From the NCBI GenBank assembly GCA_963821325.1, contig CAWGDC010000001.1, positions 372,001 to 436,000 on the forward strand: a stretch of DNA of 64,000 bases, read 5' to 3'. This stretch comes from PALSA-555 sp963821325. GTDB lineage: Bacteria > Actinomycetota > Acidimicrobiia > IMCC26256 > PALSA-555. A program made the translations under genes and the position numbers. Positions 28,076-35,837 of this stretch are shown here, one piece after another; positions within the stretch are counted from its first letter, which is position 1; each line of letters opens with the position of its first letter. The notes beneath the pieces are model-generated. The model did not search any database and had not been told where the DNA came from. It worked only from the letters and a program-made list of their open reading frames with translations.

Positions 28076-28495
28076 TGTTGAGCTACGGGTGGAGAGAGCG
28101 GCGCGTCGGAGGGCGAACCGGACTAGCAGACGGTGCAGGAGCGATATCGGCGGCCAGATGACTCTGGCGACCGGCCTCTCGTAGGTGACAAACGTCGACC
28201 ATACGAGCCGCCCTTCGACAAGCCGGAACGTGTTGTACATGCCGAGGAACCCGGAGCAGAGCTGACACACCGTTTCGTCTGGAAGACGGTCGACGATGTG
28301 CCATCCGAGTATGTGATCGGCTGACCGCCGTGGGCCGAGTTGAAGCCTAAGGACGAGCCGCCATCCGGTGACCATGAACCATCGGAGCGGTGCAGGTGCA
28401 CCCTCCCATGCCGCTCGAGCCCATTGCTCCGATGATCGGTAGTCGTCGGGTGCGACGCCGACTTGGTATGCGCAGACGAAGTCAGGATCGTGCAT
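27818..28495 (-). CDS. DUF2867-like protein with a foreign C-terminal extension
   Basis: From ATG 28495 (GTG 28579 is an alternative) about 135 residues resemble the DUF2867/SRPBCC-like family: DYRSSEQWARAAWEGAPAPL, HILGWHIVDRLPDETVCQLC, GFLGMYNTFRLVEGRLVWST, VARVIWPPISLLHRLLVRFA. The family fold binds hydrophobic ligands, with no defined reaction. From about 28075 the same frame runs on into out-of-frame AbiEii remnant sequence and finally through the rpoA fragment to TAG 27818. The tail is therefore not native; the original stop was probably lost in the rearrangement. Expression is uncertain. Confidence 0.55.
   Translation of the reverse strand: MHDPDFVCAYQVGVAPDDYRSSEQWARAAWEGAPAPLRWFMVTGWRLVLRLQLGPRRSADHILGWHIVDRLPDETVCQLCSGFLGMYNTFRLVEGRLVWSTFVTYERPVARVIWPPISLLHRLLVRFALRRAALSTRSSTAARLTPVGCSAKDLPALIWPYKLSERRCGSAKPSSRRRGGCCSKNTQVRFDEALHEFDTVPGVKEDVTDLILNIKDLVLRCAWPA
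27833..27942 (-). other. rpoA (RNA polymerase alpha subunit) fragment inserted in the AbiEii remnant
   Basis: On the reverse strand the 110-bp insert reads TQVRFDEAL followed by HEFDTVPGVKEDVTDLILN and IKDLVLR. This is the highly conserved alpha-NTD segment of RpoA that lies after the first strands (in other bacteria: LHEF-T-VPGV-EDV-ILN-K). It has no start, no promoter and covers only about 35 residues of a 310-330 residue protein, so it is a transplanted fragment, not a gene. Confidence 0.7.
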
Positions 28496-28635
28496 CGCAG
28501 CGGCGAAGCCGGTTGTCGGCGACGCCGGCCATACGCGACTCGCTGCTCTACTCACATCCACAGAGTGTCGACTTTCCACGGACCTGACACGGACCAGGGA
28601 GCCTCAATAGAAGAAGAGAGGATCGGGGCTTCCGA

Positions 28636-29262
28636 TCAGGCATCGACGCGTCCAGCCGCGGCTTCGAGGATCCTGCGTGCTGGGCCAGACCAGGTCCGCG
28701 CGCCGGAGGTGGTGTCATCCCAGGAGGTGATGGCGGTGAGAGCCCATTCGGCCCAGGCGACGATGTGGTCGAAGTGGTCGATCATGAAACGCATGCCGAG
28801 CGTGTTGACGTGCACCCGCTCAGGGAAGGCTCCGCCGTCGTTGAGCATCCCGTCTGCCATCGCGGCGAACGCCGCCCGATCGGTGGTCGCCTGCCGGGCA
28901 ATGGTTTCGAGCGCCACCCGAAGCTGGCCGAGATCTCCTTGGTCGGCAAACAGGACCCGCAGCATGCCCTCGAACTCCAACCTCGGTGGCGCGATCGGTG
29001 TGTCGAGCCACACCTTGAGCGCTCTCCGCCCCGCGGGGGTGATCGCGTAGACGGTACGGCGCCGCCGTCCTGTCGTCTCCTGGTGGCTGCGCGCGTAGCC
29101 CACGCCGACGAGGTGCTTGGGCTCGTTGTAGAGGCCGCGTTCCGCGCGCGGCCAGACGAAGTCGAGCGTCCGCCTCATCTGGGCCGCGAGCTCGTAGGTG
29201 GTCCAGTCGCGCAGGGCGAGCAGCCCGAGCATGGCGTAGGACGTTGCGGTTAGCTCAGCCAC
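28636..29262 (-). CDS. PadR-family transcriptional regulator
   Basis: 208 residues from GTG 29262, chosen because AGGAG lies 8 nt upstream; a longer frame to 29286 exists. TATSYAMLGLLALRDWTTYE, LAAQMRRTLDFVWPRAERGL, YNEPKHLVGVGYARSHQETT and RRRRTVYAITPAGRRALKVW form the PadR winged helix with its beta wing. The C-terminal half (about 100 residues, coiled helices) dimerises. It diverges from a serine hydrolase lipoprotein gene, and two tandem palindromes lie between them, so it probably represses both directions. PadR proteins respond to phenolics or drugs; the inducer here is unknown. Confidence 0.92.
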   Translation of the reverse strand: MAELTATSYAMLGLLALRDWTTYELAAQMRRTLDFVWPRAERGLYNEPKHLVGVGYARSHQETTGRRRRTVYAITPAGRRALKVWLDTPIAPPRLEFEGMLRVLFADQGDLGQLRVALETIARQATTDRAAFAAMADGMLNDGGAFPERVHVNTLGMRFMIDHFDHIVAWAEWALTAITSWDDTTSGARTWSGPARRILEAAAGRVDA

Positions 29263-29312
29263 GGGCGCTCCTGTTTGGCGAATCAACTCTTGCGTCGTCT
29301 CGGTACATCCCT

Positions 29313-29353
29313 ATACTGCAGACTACAGCATAGGATACTGCAACCTGCAGTAT
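29313..29353. promoter_or_regulatory. Two tandem PadR-type operators
   Basis: ATACTGCA-GAC-TACAGCAT (29313-29331, imperfect) and ATACTGCA-ACC-TGCAGTAT (29335-29353, perfect eight-base arms) are spaced exactly 22 bp apart, two helical turns. They resemble the known ATGT/ACAT-flanked PadR sites in symmetry and lie between the PadR gene and the hydrolase gene. Confidence 0.75.
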
Positions 29354-29372
29354 ATGGCCCCTGGGGGAACCG

Positions 29373-30617
29373 ATGACGACAAGGCCTCACGCCAGCACCA
29401 CGGTGACGCGACGGGGGGCGGGGACGCTCGTGCTCTGCCTGTCGCTGCTCGCCGCGGCCTGCGGGACCAACGCCCGCGCTGCGACGCCGGCGAGCGCCGA
29501 GCCGACACGCCGCGCCCCGCTCCCCGGCTACGCCGCCGCGTTGGAACCGAAGCTGGCCGCGCAGTTCGTGGCATCGAAGGCACCGGGCGGTGTTGTCCTC
29601 ATCCTCTCCGACAAGCTCGGGAACTGGTCGGCCACCTACGGAACGAACCGCCTCGGTGGCGGACGCCGGGTGAGCCTCAACGACCACGTGCGCATCGCCA
29701 GCAACACCAAAACCATGACCGGAACGGTGATCCTCCAGCTCGTCGCAGAAGGCAAGCTCCGGCTCAGCGACCCCATCGCGAAGTACCTGCCCGACGTTCC
29801 CAACGGCCAGAACATCACCATCACCCAGCTGCTCGACATGCGCAGCGGCCTCTACAACTACAGCGAGTCGCTCGAACTCAACGAGACGCTCGACCAGACA
29901 CCCGAGCGCGTGTGGACACCGGCGCAGCTCCTCGCGATCGCGTTCGCCCGCCCGCCGTACTTCGCGCCGGGCGCCGGCTACCACTACTCGAACACCAACA
30001 CGGTGCTGCTTGGCCTGGTCATCGAGAAGGTGACCCACCAGTCACTGCGCGCAGTGTTCGCTGACCGCATCTTCAAGCCGCTCGGGCTGAAGAACACAAG
30101 TTTTCCCGCCGCGCGCGTTGCGACCATCCCGGATCCACATCCGCAGGGCTACCTGTACGGCACGAACGTCGAGACCCGCGACGACCCCGCCCTGTCGACC
30201 GAGAAGCAGGCCGCCGCCGCGTCCGGCGCGCTGCAACCCACAGACATGACCGACCTGAGCCCTTCATGGATCTGGGCCGCCGGTGGTGCGGTCTCCACCG
30301 CCCGCGACCTCGCCGCCTACGTGAAAGCGCTCGTCGGTGGCGGGCTGCTCCCACCACGACTCCAACAGCAGCGCCTCGCCTCAGTGGTGCCGTCCACGCC
30401 AGGAGGCGCAGGCTATGGCCTCGCCTTGGCCAGCTTCGGGCCGTTCTACGGCCACACCGGCGAGGTCCCGGGCTTCAACTCCTTCATGGGCTACGACCCC
30501 GTCCGCCATATCACCGTCATTGTCTGGACCAGCCTCGTGGCCTCACCCAATGGGGACGCGCCCGCGATCGACATGGCCCAGACCATCATCGGCGAGCTGG
30601 CCAAATACTCCTCATGA
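29373..30617 (+). CDS. Beta-lactamase/PBP-family serine hydrolase, probable lipoprotein
   Basis: 414 residues from ATG 29373, with GGGGGA seven bases upstream. The N-terminus (RRGAGTLVLCLSLLAAACG) is a lipoprotein signal with Cys30. S-N-T-K at residues 110-113 is the S-x-x-K catalytic motif, YHYSNTN carries the Y-x-N motif, and GHTGEVPG is the H-T-G equivalent of the third motif. This is the class C beta-lactamase / DD-peptidase / esterase EstB fold. It would act outside the membrane on peptides, esters or cell-wall stems. It overlaps the next gene by 4 bp and is probably controlled by the divergent PadR. Confidence 0.92.
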   Translation: MTTRPHASTTVTRRGAGTLVLCLSLLAAACGTNARAATPASAEPTRRAPLPGYAAALEPKLAAQFVASKAPGGVVLILSDKLGNWSATYGTNRLGGGRRVSLNDHVRIASNTKTMTGTVILQLVAEGKLRLSDPIAKYLPDVPNGQNITITQLLDMRSGLYNYSESLELNETLDQTPERVWTPAQLLAIAFARPPYFAPGAGYHYSNTNTVLLGLVIEKVTHQSLRAVFADRIFKPLGLKNTSFPAARVATIPDPHPQGYLYGTNVETRDDPALSTEKQAAAASGALQPTDMTDLSPSWIWAAGGAVSTARDLAAYVKALVGGGLLPPRLQQQRLASVVPSTPGGAGYGLALASFGPFYGHTGEVPGFNSFMGYDPVRHITVIVWTSLVASPNGDAPAIDMAQTIIGELAKYSS

Positions 30618-31132
30618 GCACGCACCCGAGACCCCTCTGGGGACGCCAAGTCGCCGCCACGCTGACGGCGCTTGTCGCAGCCGGAAGCGCTCTGGTCGCG
30701 ACTGGGGCAACGGCAGTCGGAGCCGCCGGCGCCGGCCCCGAGCCATGCGAGGTCCCGTGCACGTCGAGCGCCCGGATCCCCAGCCTGATCAGGCTCTACA
30801 TCAACTACGAAGACCACGGCCCCAGCGCGGAGACCGGATACTACGCGACGGGCGAGGTCAAACCATGGCCGGTGTCGGAGATCCGCCCGGAGACAGCATG
30901 CAAATTGCAGAGCCGGGAGGTACATGTCTTTCGAAAGGACGCCAACAAAGACGAGCTCGTCACAACGACCCCGACGTTCTGGGAGAGCGGGTCCGAACAC
31001 TGGCGTGACCCCGTCAAGCTGGCCCCGGGCACGTACTACGCCGAGGTAGACGACTTTCGGCTGCAGCCCTTGAACCCCTTCAACACATCCGTCTGTGAAG
31101 CGGCGCGCTCGTCGGAAATGACGCGGCCCTAG
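30614..31132 (+). CDS. Secreted protein of unknown function
   Basis: 172 residues from ATG 30614, coupled to the hydrolase by an ATGA overlap. An N-terminal signal peptide (VAATLTALVAAGSALVATGA) is followed by a cysteine-containing mature part: CEVPC near the start, TACKLQ in the middle and SVCEAA at the end, four cysteines that could form disulfides. VKLAPGTYYAEVDDFRLQPL looks like a small beta-sandwich strand pair. No family recognised. It shares operator control with the hydrolase. Confidence 0.7.
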   Translation: MSTHPRPLWGRQVAATLTALVAAGSALVATGATAVGAAGAGPEPCEVPCTSSARIPSLIRLYINYEDHGPSAETGYYATGEVKPWPVSEIRPETACKLQSREVHVFRKDANKDELVTTTPTFWESGSEHWRDPVKLAPGTYYAEVDDFRLQPLNPFNTSVCEAARSSEMTRP

Positions 31133-31263
31133 GCGCGAGCGTTGCGACGGGGCCACATCGTCCTCGCCATCAAGGTGGGCAGGTTGGAACCGTGCCGCCG
31201 CACCGCCCACCCCTGACCAGGTCCTCTCGATGACGAATCCGGACCGGGCCACGATCACGACCC

Positions 31264-31455
31264 GGCCGGATGGCCCATGCGACCTTAGGATTTAAGAGTC
31301 ATGGTCACGGCCGTCCTCTTCGACTTCAAGCGTCGGGAATGCACACTCGTCCATTGGCCGTCATCCCTTGCCCAGTCGAACGCCCTGATCGTGGGCATCG
31401 CGTGCCCTCGAGTGACCTCGTGTGCAACCACTTGATGGGATCCTGATGGGATTGG
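31264..31455 (+). repeat. Interspersed repeat copy R6 (longest, subtype A)
   Basis: The left end GGCCGGATGGCCCATG, GACCTTAGGATTTAAG and GTCATGGTCACGGCC is shared almost base for base with copy R7. Centre CTCTTCGACTTCAAGCGTCG and GAATGCACACTCGTCCATTG. Right end CCCTCGAGTGACCTCG and TTGATGGGATCCTGATGGG. It lies 228 bp from the 3' end of a VapC gene. The surrounding spacer (31133-31682) shows no gene. Confidence 0.9.
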
Positions 31456-31682
31456 CTCGCCCGGGCGTCTCGCAAGACGAGAAGGACGACCAAATTCGGA
31501 TGACACTGCTTTCGTAGTCTCGTCTGGGGAAACGGCGTTCAGCGCATGTCGTTGCATTGCGTCGTTTCGCGACGTCGCGCCGACTTTCGCGGACTCGAAC
31601 GGCCGATGGGTTGCGTCTTGCAAATGCGTAGCAGTTGTACATGGTCGTCAGGTCGGCCATCGATGACTCAACCGGCTCGGGT

Positions 31683-32096
31683 TCAACTGGGTTCCCCGAT
31701 TGATGCCAGAAAGGCGGCTGCCGAGCAGACCGGCAGTTGGGCGCCGAGGTCCAGCAGATGGTGATCACCGGACACGAGCATCGCACGAGCATCCTCAGCC
31801 AACGCGATGAGATAGTCGTCATCGGGATCGGCTGAACGGACTCCCGGTGGCCTAGCCGGATCGTTGGCCAATTCAGCGTGCCGTCGGAGCAGACCGACAA
31901 GCTCGGCCGCCTCCTCGCCGGTAATGCGCTCCGGAAGCTTCGGGTAGGCGAGGGCCCGGTCGAGTTCCGCGAGCAACTTCTCTGACACCACGAGGTCGAA
32001 TGCACCGATGAGCCAGGCCCGCAGCAGCCGCGCAGGCGAGCCTCGGCGGCTCAGCACGGCCGAGATGATCACGTTCGGATCGAGAACCGCCCGCAC
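31683..32096 (-). CDS. PIN-domain toxin (VapC-like, COG1569 type)
   Basis: 137 residues from GTG 32096. VLDPNVIISAVLSRRGSPAR contains the first Asp of the PIN active site; VVSEKLLAELDRALAYPKLP gives the Glu; ADPDDDYLIALAEDARAMLV and SGDHHLLDLG give the remaining acidic residues. This subgroup (putative toxin component, PIN family) cleaves RNA when released from its antitoxin. The gene begins 3 bp after the stop of the antitoxin, so they form an operon. Confidence 0.9.
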   Translation of the reverse strand: MRAVLDPNVIISAVLSRRGSPARLLRAWLIGAFDLVVSEKLLAELDRALAYPKLPERITGEEAAELVGLLRRHAELANDPARPPGVRSADPDDDYLIALAEDARAMLVSGDHHLLDLGAQLPVCSAAAFLASIGEPS

Positions 32097-32099
32097 CCC

Positions 32100-32330
32100 T
32101 CAGCGTCGGCGTCGGCGTGTCGCGTGCTGAGCCTCTACCGCCAAGTCCGTTGCCGCGTCTTGGGGCAGGTCGTTGCGAGCCCACAGCCGATCGAGCAACT
32201 CGAGCCCGAGCTCGCGACGCAGCGCCTCCTCAATGACCTCGCTGTCGCCCTTGCCGGTCCGAGCCGCTCGGACCTTGACCGCTCGCAGCACGCCCTCATC
32301 GACGGTCAGCGTCGTCCGCGTCTTTGGCAT
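32100..32330 (-). CDS. Ribbon-helix-helix antitoxin
   Basis: 76 residues from ATG 32330. TRTTLTVDEGVLRAVKVRAA and GDSEVIEEALRRELGLELLD form a ribbon-helix-helix domain of CopG/Arc type; the tail ends in a run of six arginines. TAAGAT at 32337-32342 on the reverse strand ends six bases before the ATG, suggesting a leaderless transcript. An inverted repeat at 32333-32364 overlaps this promoter and is the likely self-operator. It pairs with the PIN toxin downstream. Confidence 0.88.
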   Translation of the reverse strand: MPKTRTTLTVDEGVLRAVKVRAARTGKGDSEVIEEALRRELGLELLDRLWARNDLPQDAATDLAVEAQHATRRRRR

Positions 32331-32332
32331 CT

Positions 32333-32364
32333 TCGCATCTTAGCATCGAGATACGTAGATGCGA
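32333..32364. promoter_or_regulatory. Operator of the VapBC-like module at 32.3 kb
   Basis: TCGCATCT (32333-32340) and AGATGCGA (32357-32364) are perfect eight-base inverted arms 16 bp apart, immediately upstream of the antitoxin ATG and overlapping its -10-like TAAGAT. Confidence 0.6.
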
Positions 32365-32396
32365 CCTTTCCTACTGGGGGGGATCGGCTCCCCCTT

Positions 32397-32434
32397 CGTA
32401 GCCGATCGGCTACGATCGCTAGCCGATCGACTAG
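32397..32434. promoter_or_regulatory. Two TetR operators upstream of the second P450
   Basis: A perfect 18-bp palindrome CGTAGCCGATCGGCTACG (32397-32414) is followed by CTAGCCGATCGACTAG (32419-32434). Both match the palindromes CTAGCCG(G/A)(T/C)CGGCTAG found at 35195-35229 next to the TetR gene at 35239. They sit 43-80 bp upstream of the P450 start. Confidence 0.75.
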
Positions 32435-32476
32435 TGATGCGGCCCAACGGCTCGTTCGCAATGGCGAGAGGACGCG

Positions 32477-33679
32477 ATGACCAACCCGACCGCGACGGCC
32501 GACCTCACGTACGACCCGTACGACCGTGACATCGACGCGGACCCGTATCCCATCTACCGTCGTCTGCGCGAAGAAGCGCCGCTCTACTACAACGAGGAGT
32601 ACGACTTCTTCGCGGTGAGCCGGTTCGACGACGTCCAGCGCGGGCTCGTCGATCGAGAGACGTACAGCTCGGCGCGGGGCTCAGTGCTGGAGTTCATCAA
32701 GGCCAACATCGAGATGCCGTCGGGGGTGGTCATCTTTGAGGACCCGCCGCTGCACACGGTCCACCGGGGCTTGTTGTCCCGGGTCTTCACGCCCAACAAG
32801 ATGCGCGCCCTCGAGCCGAAGGTCCGGGAGTTCTGCGCTCGGGCTCTCGATCCCCTGGTCGGCGCCGGCCGGTTCGACTTCGTCGCTGATCTCGGCGCGC
32901 AGATGCCGATGCGAACGATCGGCATGCTGCTCGGCATCCCGGAGTCCGATCAGGAGACGGTTCGAGACCGCGCTAAGGAGCATCTGCGCACGGATCCTGG
33001 CAAGCCGATGGACGTTACCGCGGACGAGATGATGGACGGCAGCTTCTTCGCTGACTACCTCGACTGGCGCGCCGAGCATCCGTCCGACGACATCATGACC
33101 GAGCTGTTGTTCAGCGAGTTCGAGGACGAGACCGGAGCCTCGCGGCGCTTGACCCGCGAGGAGGTGCTCATCTATGTGAGCGTCGTGGCCGGCGCGGGCA
33201 ACGAGACGACGAATCGGCTCATCGGTTGGGTGGGGAAGGTGTTGGGCGACCACCCCGAGGAGCGGCGCGCGCTGGTCGAGGATCGCTCGCTCGTCCCGAA
33301 CGCCATCGAGGAACTGCTGCGGTTCGAGCCTCCTACCCCCCACGTGGCCCGCTATGTGGCGCGCGACGTCGACCTGCACGGCACGACGGTGCCGGCCGGC
33401 AGCGCCATGATCTGCCTCAGCGGGTCCGCGAACCGTGACGAACGCGTGTACCCGGATGGGGAGCGGTTCGACGTCCGACGCGAGCTCGGCCAGCACCTCA
33501 CGTTTGGCTACGGCATCCACTTCTGCCTCGGCGCCTCGCTGGCGCGCATGGAAGGGCGGATCGCACTCGACGAGGTGCTGAACCGGTTCCCCGAGTGGGA
33601 GGTGGACTGGACGAACGCCCGGCGTGCCCAAACGTCGACGGTGCGGGGCTGGGACGCACTGCCCGTGTTCACCGCCTGA
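32477..33679 (+). CDS. Cytochrome P450
   Basis: 400 residues from ATG 32477; GAGAGGACGCG upstream gives a moderate ribosome site. Motifs: DRDIDADPYPIYRRLREEAP, FEDPPLHTVHRGLLSRVFTP, AGAGNETTNR (I-helix), EELLR, and FGYGIHFCLGASLAR with haem Cys at residue 350. It is a close paralogue of the P450 at 8029: the segment around LYYNE-YDF-AVSR and the haem loop are almost identical. Two TetR-type palindromes upstream place it in a regulon with the reductase at 34072-35166. A ferredoxin partner is not encoded in the window. Confidence 0.95.
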   Translation: MTNPTATADLTYDPYDRDIDADPYPIYRRLREEAPLYYNEEYDFFAVSRFDDVQRGLVDRETYSSARGSVLEFIKANIEMPSGVVIFEDPPLHTVHRGLLSRVFTPNKMRALEPKVREFCARALDPLVGAGRFDFVADLGAQMPMRTIGMLLGIPESDQETVRDRAKEHLRTDPGKPMDVTADEMMDGSFFADYLDWRAEHPSDDIMTELLFSEFEDETGASRRLTREEVLIYVSVVAGAGNETTNRLIGWVGKVLGDHPEERRALVEDRSLVPNAIEELLRFEPPTPHVARYVARDVDLHGTTVPAGSAMICLSGSANRDERVYPDGERFDVRRELGQHLTFGYGIHFCLGASLARMEGRIALDEVLNRFPEWEVDWTNARRAQTSTVRGWDALPVFTA

Positions 33680-33694
33680 TCGACGACGCCTCGG

Positions 33695-34075
33695 TCAGCG
33701 TGGCTGCTGCAGGTAGACGTCCAGATGGCGGATCTTGCCGTCCTCGTCGAACTCGAAGACGGTCATCGAGTTGACCACGTGGACATGGCCGGCTCGGAAG
33801 TGCCGCTCCTCGATCTCGAAGTAGACGAGACCCTCGAACTCGGAGACACGCCGCACCGTGGTCTCGAACGAGTCCGTCGCCGAGGCCCACTGCGTCAGCA
33901 TGTCGGTGTACTGCTGCCAGGTTTGCACCTCGAGGAATGTGCCGACCCGCTCGAACTCGTCGACGGCGACGAACTCCACCAGCGGCGACCAATCGGCTGG
34001 ACCCTTGATCGTCGGCACGAGGCGTCTGATCGCCCCCTCGTAGTCGAGGACCGTTCGGGTCAATGGGCCGTTCAC
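33695..34075 (-). CDS. NTF2/SnoaL-like protein
   Basis: 126 residues from ATG 34075, overlapping the upstream reductase stop by 4 bp. DYEGAIRRLVPTIKGPADWS, FLEVQTWQQYTDMLTQWASA and a C-terminal sheet (GLVYFEIEERHFRAGHVHVV, MTVFEFDEDGKIRHLDVYLQ) fit the NTF2-like cone. Proteins of this kind often isomerise or dehydrate ring substrates (for example steroid delta-isomerase), which would fit next to a P450 and a reductase, but no catalytic Asp/Tyr set can be confirmed. It converges with the P450 gene across 15 bp. Confidence 0.8.
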   Translation of the reverse strand: MNGPLTRTVLDYEGAIRRLVPTIKGPADWSPLVEFVAVDEFERVGTFLEVQTWQQYTDMLTQWASATDSFETTVRRVSEFEGLVYFEIEERHFRAGHVHVVNSMTVFEFDEDGKIRHLDVYLQQPR

Positions 34076-35166
34076 AAGGCGTCGCGCGGGCCTCGCGGCA
34101 GGATGAAGCCTAGGTCCTCAGTCGTGAGGATCCCGGGGGCCGCGGCACATACATAGGGGATCGCGTTCACCGGCCCGTTCGCGTTGTACGCGGGCACGTA
34201 CGACGCGATCTCCTCCGGTGGGACGGGGAAGGCCATGTCCAGGTCGAACGGCGCGTCGCCGTGGACACGAACCCGCCAGCCGGTTCCCCGCAGATCCCAG
34301 GCAGGGTCGACGTCCATCGTGACGTACGCGTACTGGATGAAGCGGATCACGTCGGTGTCGCCGCTGCGCCCGGTGATGATGACACGCTGAGACCCGGCGG
34401 TCCCCGCCTTGATCTCACCGGCGACGATCGTCGTGTCGTGCTTAGCCGCCGCGACGCCGCCTTCGGCTGTCCACTCGTCGATCGTGAAGCCCGCGGCGTC
34501 CGCCAGCACGCTCAACGGAGGCTGGTACTCGCCAAACAGGTGGTTCTTGCGCCGATCGGGGTCGAACTCGGCAAGCGGCTTCCCGAACCGCATCTGCTCC
34601 ATGACCATGTTCGCCGACGGACGATAAGAGAGATCGCCGAACTCCTCGATCTCGATGCGGTCGATGCGACGCTGCACCGACAGCAACGCGAACGGAAGCG
34701 TCTCTGTGATGAACCCGGGGTCGCTTCCCGACGCCCAGACCGACGACCTGCCCTGCTCGCACGCCTCGAGGACGCGCCCACGGTTCTCCTCGCTCAACCT
34801 GACGCCCCTAGCGAAGAGGTCGCTGGTCGTCGTGACGATGTTCGTGCCCGACTCAAGCATCGCGACGACATCGTCGACGAGCTCATCCTCCGTGAGACCA
34901 GCACGAGTCGCACCACGACCCGTAGCGCGCGGCATGTAGATCACGCAGTCGGCGTTCAGCCCGATGACGGCCGCACGATCGGTGGTCGCGGCGATACCGG
35001 TCGGCGCCTCACCACAGAGCTCGCCCGCGTCAACGCCGTCCTTCGCCGCGTCGTACACCCGGACACCCACAAGGTCGAGCGACGGATGCCGGATCACCTC
35101 CCGCAGCGCACGTTGGCCGGTGTTCCCCGTTGCCCACTGGACGACGCGGTAGCGCGACGCGCTCAT
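34072..35166 (-). CDS. NAD(P)-dependent dihydrodipicolinate reductase-like oxidoreductase
   Basis: 364 residues from ATG 35166. RYRVVQWATGNTGQRALREV is the nucleotide-binding GxTGxxA region, followed by VGVRVYDAAKDGVDAGELCG and NIVTTTSDLF. This family is annotated as dihydrodipicolinate reductase-like or amine dehydrogenase-like (related to 2,4-diaminopentanoate dehydrogenase) and is common in actinobacterial P450/TetR clusters, with mostly unknown substrates. Start is supported by a GGGGGG-like tract upstream. Two palindromes at 35195-35229 lie between this gene and the divergent TetR, so repression by that TetR is likely. It is translationally coupled to the NTF2-like gene. Confidence 0.88.
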   Translation of the reverse strand: MSASRYRVVQWATGNTGQRALREVIRHPSLDLVGVRVYDAAKDGVDAGELCGEAPTGIAATTDRAAVIGLNADCVIYMPRATGRGATRAGLTEDELVDDVVAMLESGTNIVTTTSDLFARGVRLSEENRGRVLEACEQGRSSVWASGSDPGFITETLPFALLSVQRRIDRIEIEEFGDLSYRPSANMVMEQMRFGKPLAEFDPDRRKNHLFGEYQPPLSVLADAAGFTIDEWTAEGGVAAAKHDTTIVAGEIKAGTAGSQRVIITGRSGDTDVIRFIQYAYVTMDVDPAWDLRGTGWRVRVHGDAPFDLDMAFPVPPEEIASYVPAYNANGPVNAIPYVCAAAPGILTTEDLGFILPRGPRDAL

Positions 35167-35194
35167 GTGCTTGCCCCCCTCGGGTCGGGTGCGC

Positions 35195-35229
35195 CTAGCC
35201 GGTCGGCTAGAAACTAGCCGACCGGCTAG
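35195..35229. promoter_or_regulatory. Two tandem TetR operators in the 35.2-kb divergent promoter
   Basis: CTAGCCGGTCGGCTAG (35195-35210) and CTAGCCGACCGGCTAG (35214-35229) are perfect or near-perfect 16-bp palindromes, 19 bp centre to centre, between the reductase (minus) and the TetR gene (plus). The same motif is repeated upstream of the P450 at 32477. Confidence 0.85.
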
Positions 35230-35238
35230 GCTCACGTC

Positions 35239-35826
35239 ATGAGTGCCGCGGAGCCGATCGCCGCCGAACTGCACTCAGGTCCCTACACCACCCCGCAAGC
35301 CCGCATCATCGCCGCCGCGGTCGAGCTGTTCGCCGACCACGGGGTCAGCGGGACATCACTGCAGATGATCGCCGACGCCATCGGCGTGACGAAAGCGGCC
35401 GTCTACCACCAGTTCAAGACCAAGGACGGAATCGTCCTCGCCGCGGCTGAGGCCGAGCTCGCGAGGCTCGAGACGGCACTCGACGCCGCGGACGCCGAAC
35501 CATCGCGGACTGGGGCACGCGAGGTGCTCGTGACCCACATCGTCGACCTCGCGCTCGAGCGCCGCCACGCGACCAGCGTGATCCTCAGCGATCCCGTCAT
35601 CATCCCCTTCTTCTCCCAGCACGAACCGTTCCGGCAAGTGCTCGATCGCCTCAACCGGCTCCTCATGGGTAACAACGCCGGATCGACCGGGCGTCTGGCG
35701 ACAACGATGCTCATGGCCGCGATCAGCGGCGCCGTCATGCATCCACTCTTCGCCGACCTCGACGACGACACGCTCCGGCCCGAACTCCTGCACCTCGCGC
35801 GGCGATTCCTCGACCTCCCCGATTGA
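35239..35826 (+). CDS. TetR-family regulator of the local P450 regulon
   Basis: 195 residues from ATG 35239. ARIIAAAVELFADHGVSGTS and LQMIADAIGVTKAAVYHQFK with TKDGIVLAAAEAELARLE form the HTH. The recognition helix VTKAAVYHQFK is typical of regulators that bind short palindromes such as those 10-44 bp upstream. The gene diverges from the reductase at 35166. The same palindromes before the P450 at 32477 suggest one regulon of P450, reductase, NTF2-like protein and the regulator. The ligand is unknown. Confidence 0.93.
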   Translation: MSAAEPIAAELHSGPYTTPQARIIAAAVELFADHGVSGTSLQMIADAIGVTKAAVYHQFKTKDGIVLAAAEAELARLETALDAADAEPSRTGAREVLVTHIVDLALERRHATSVILSDPVIIPFFSQHEPFRQVLDRLNRLLMGNNAGSTGRLATTMLMAAISGAVMHPLFADLDDDTLRPELLHLARRFLDLPD

Positions 35827-35837
35827 GGGCACGACCC

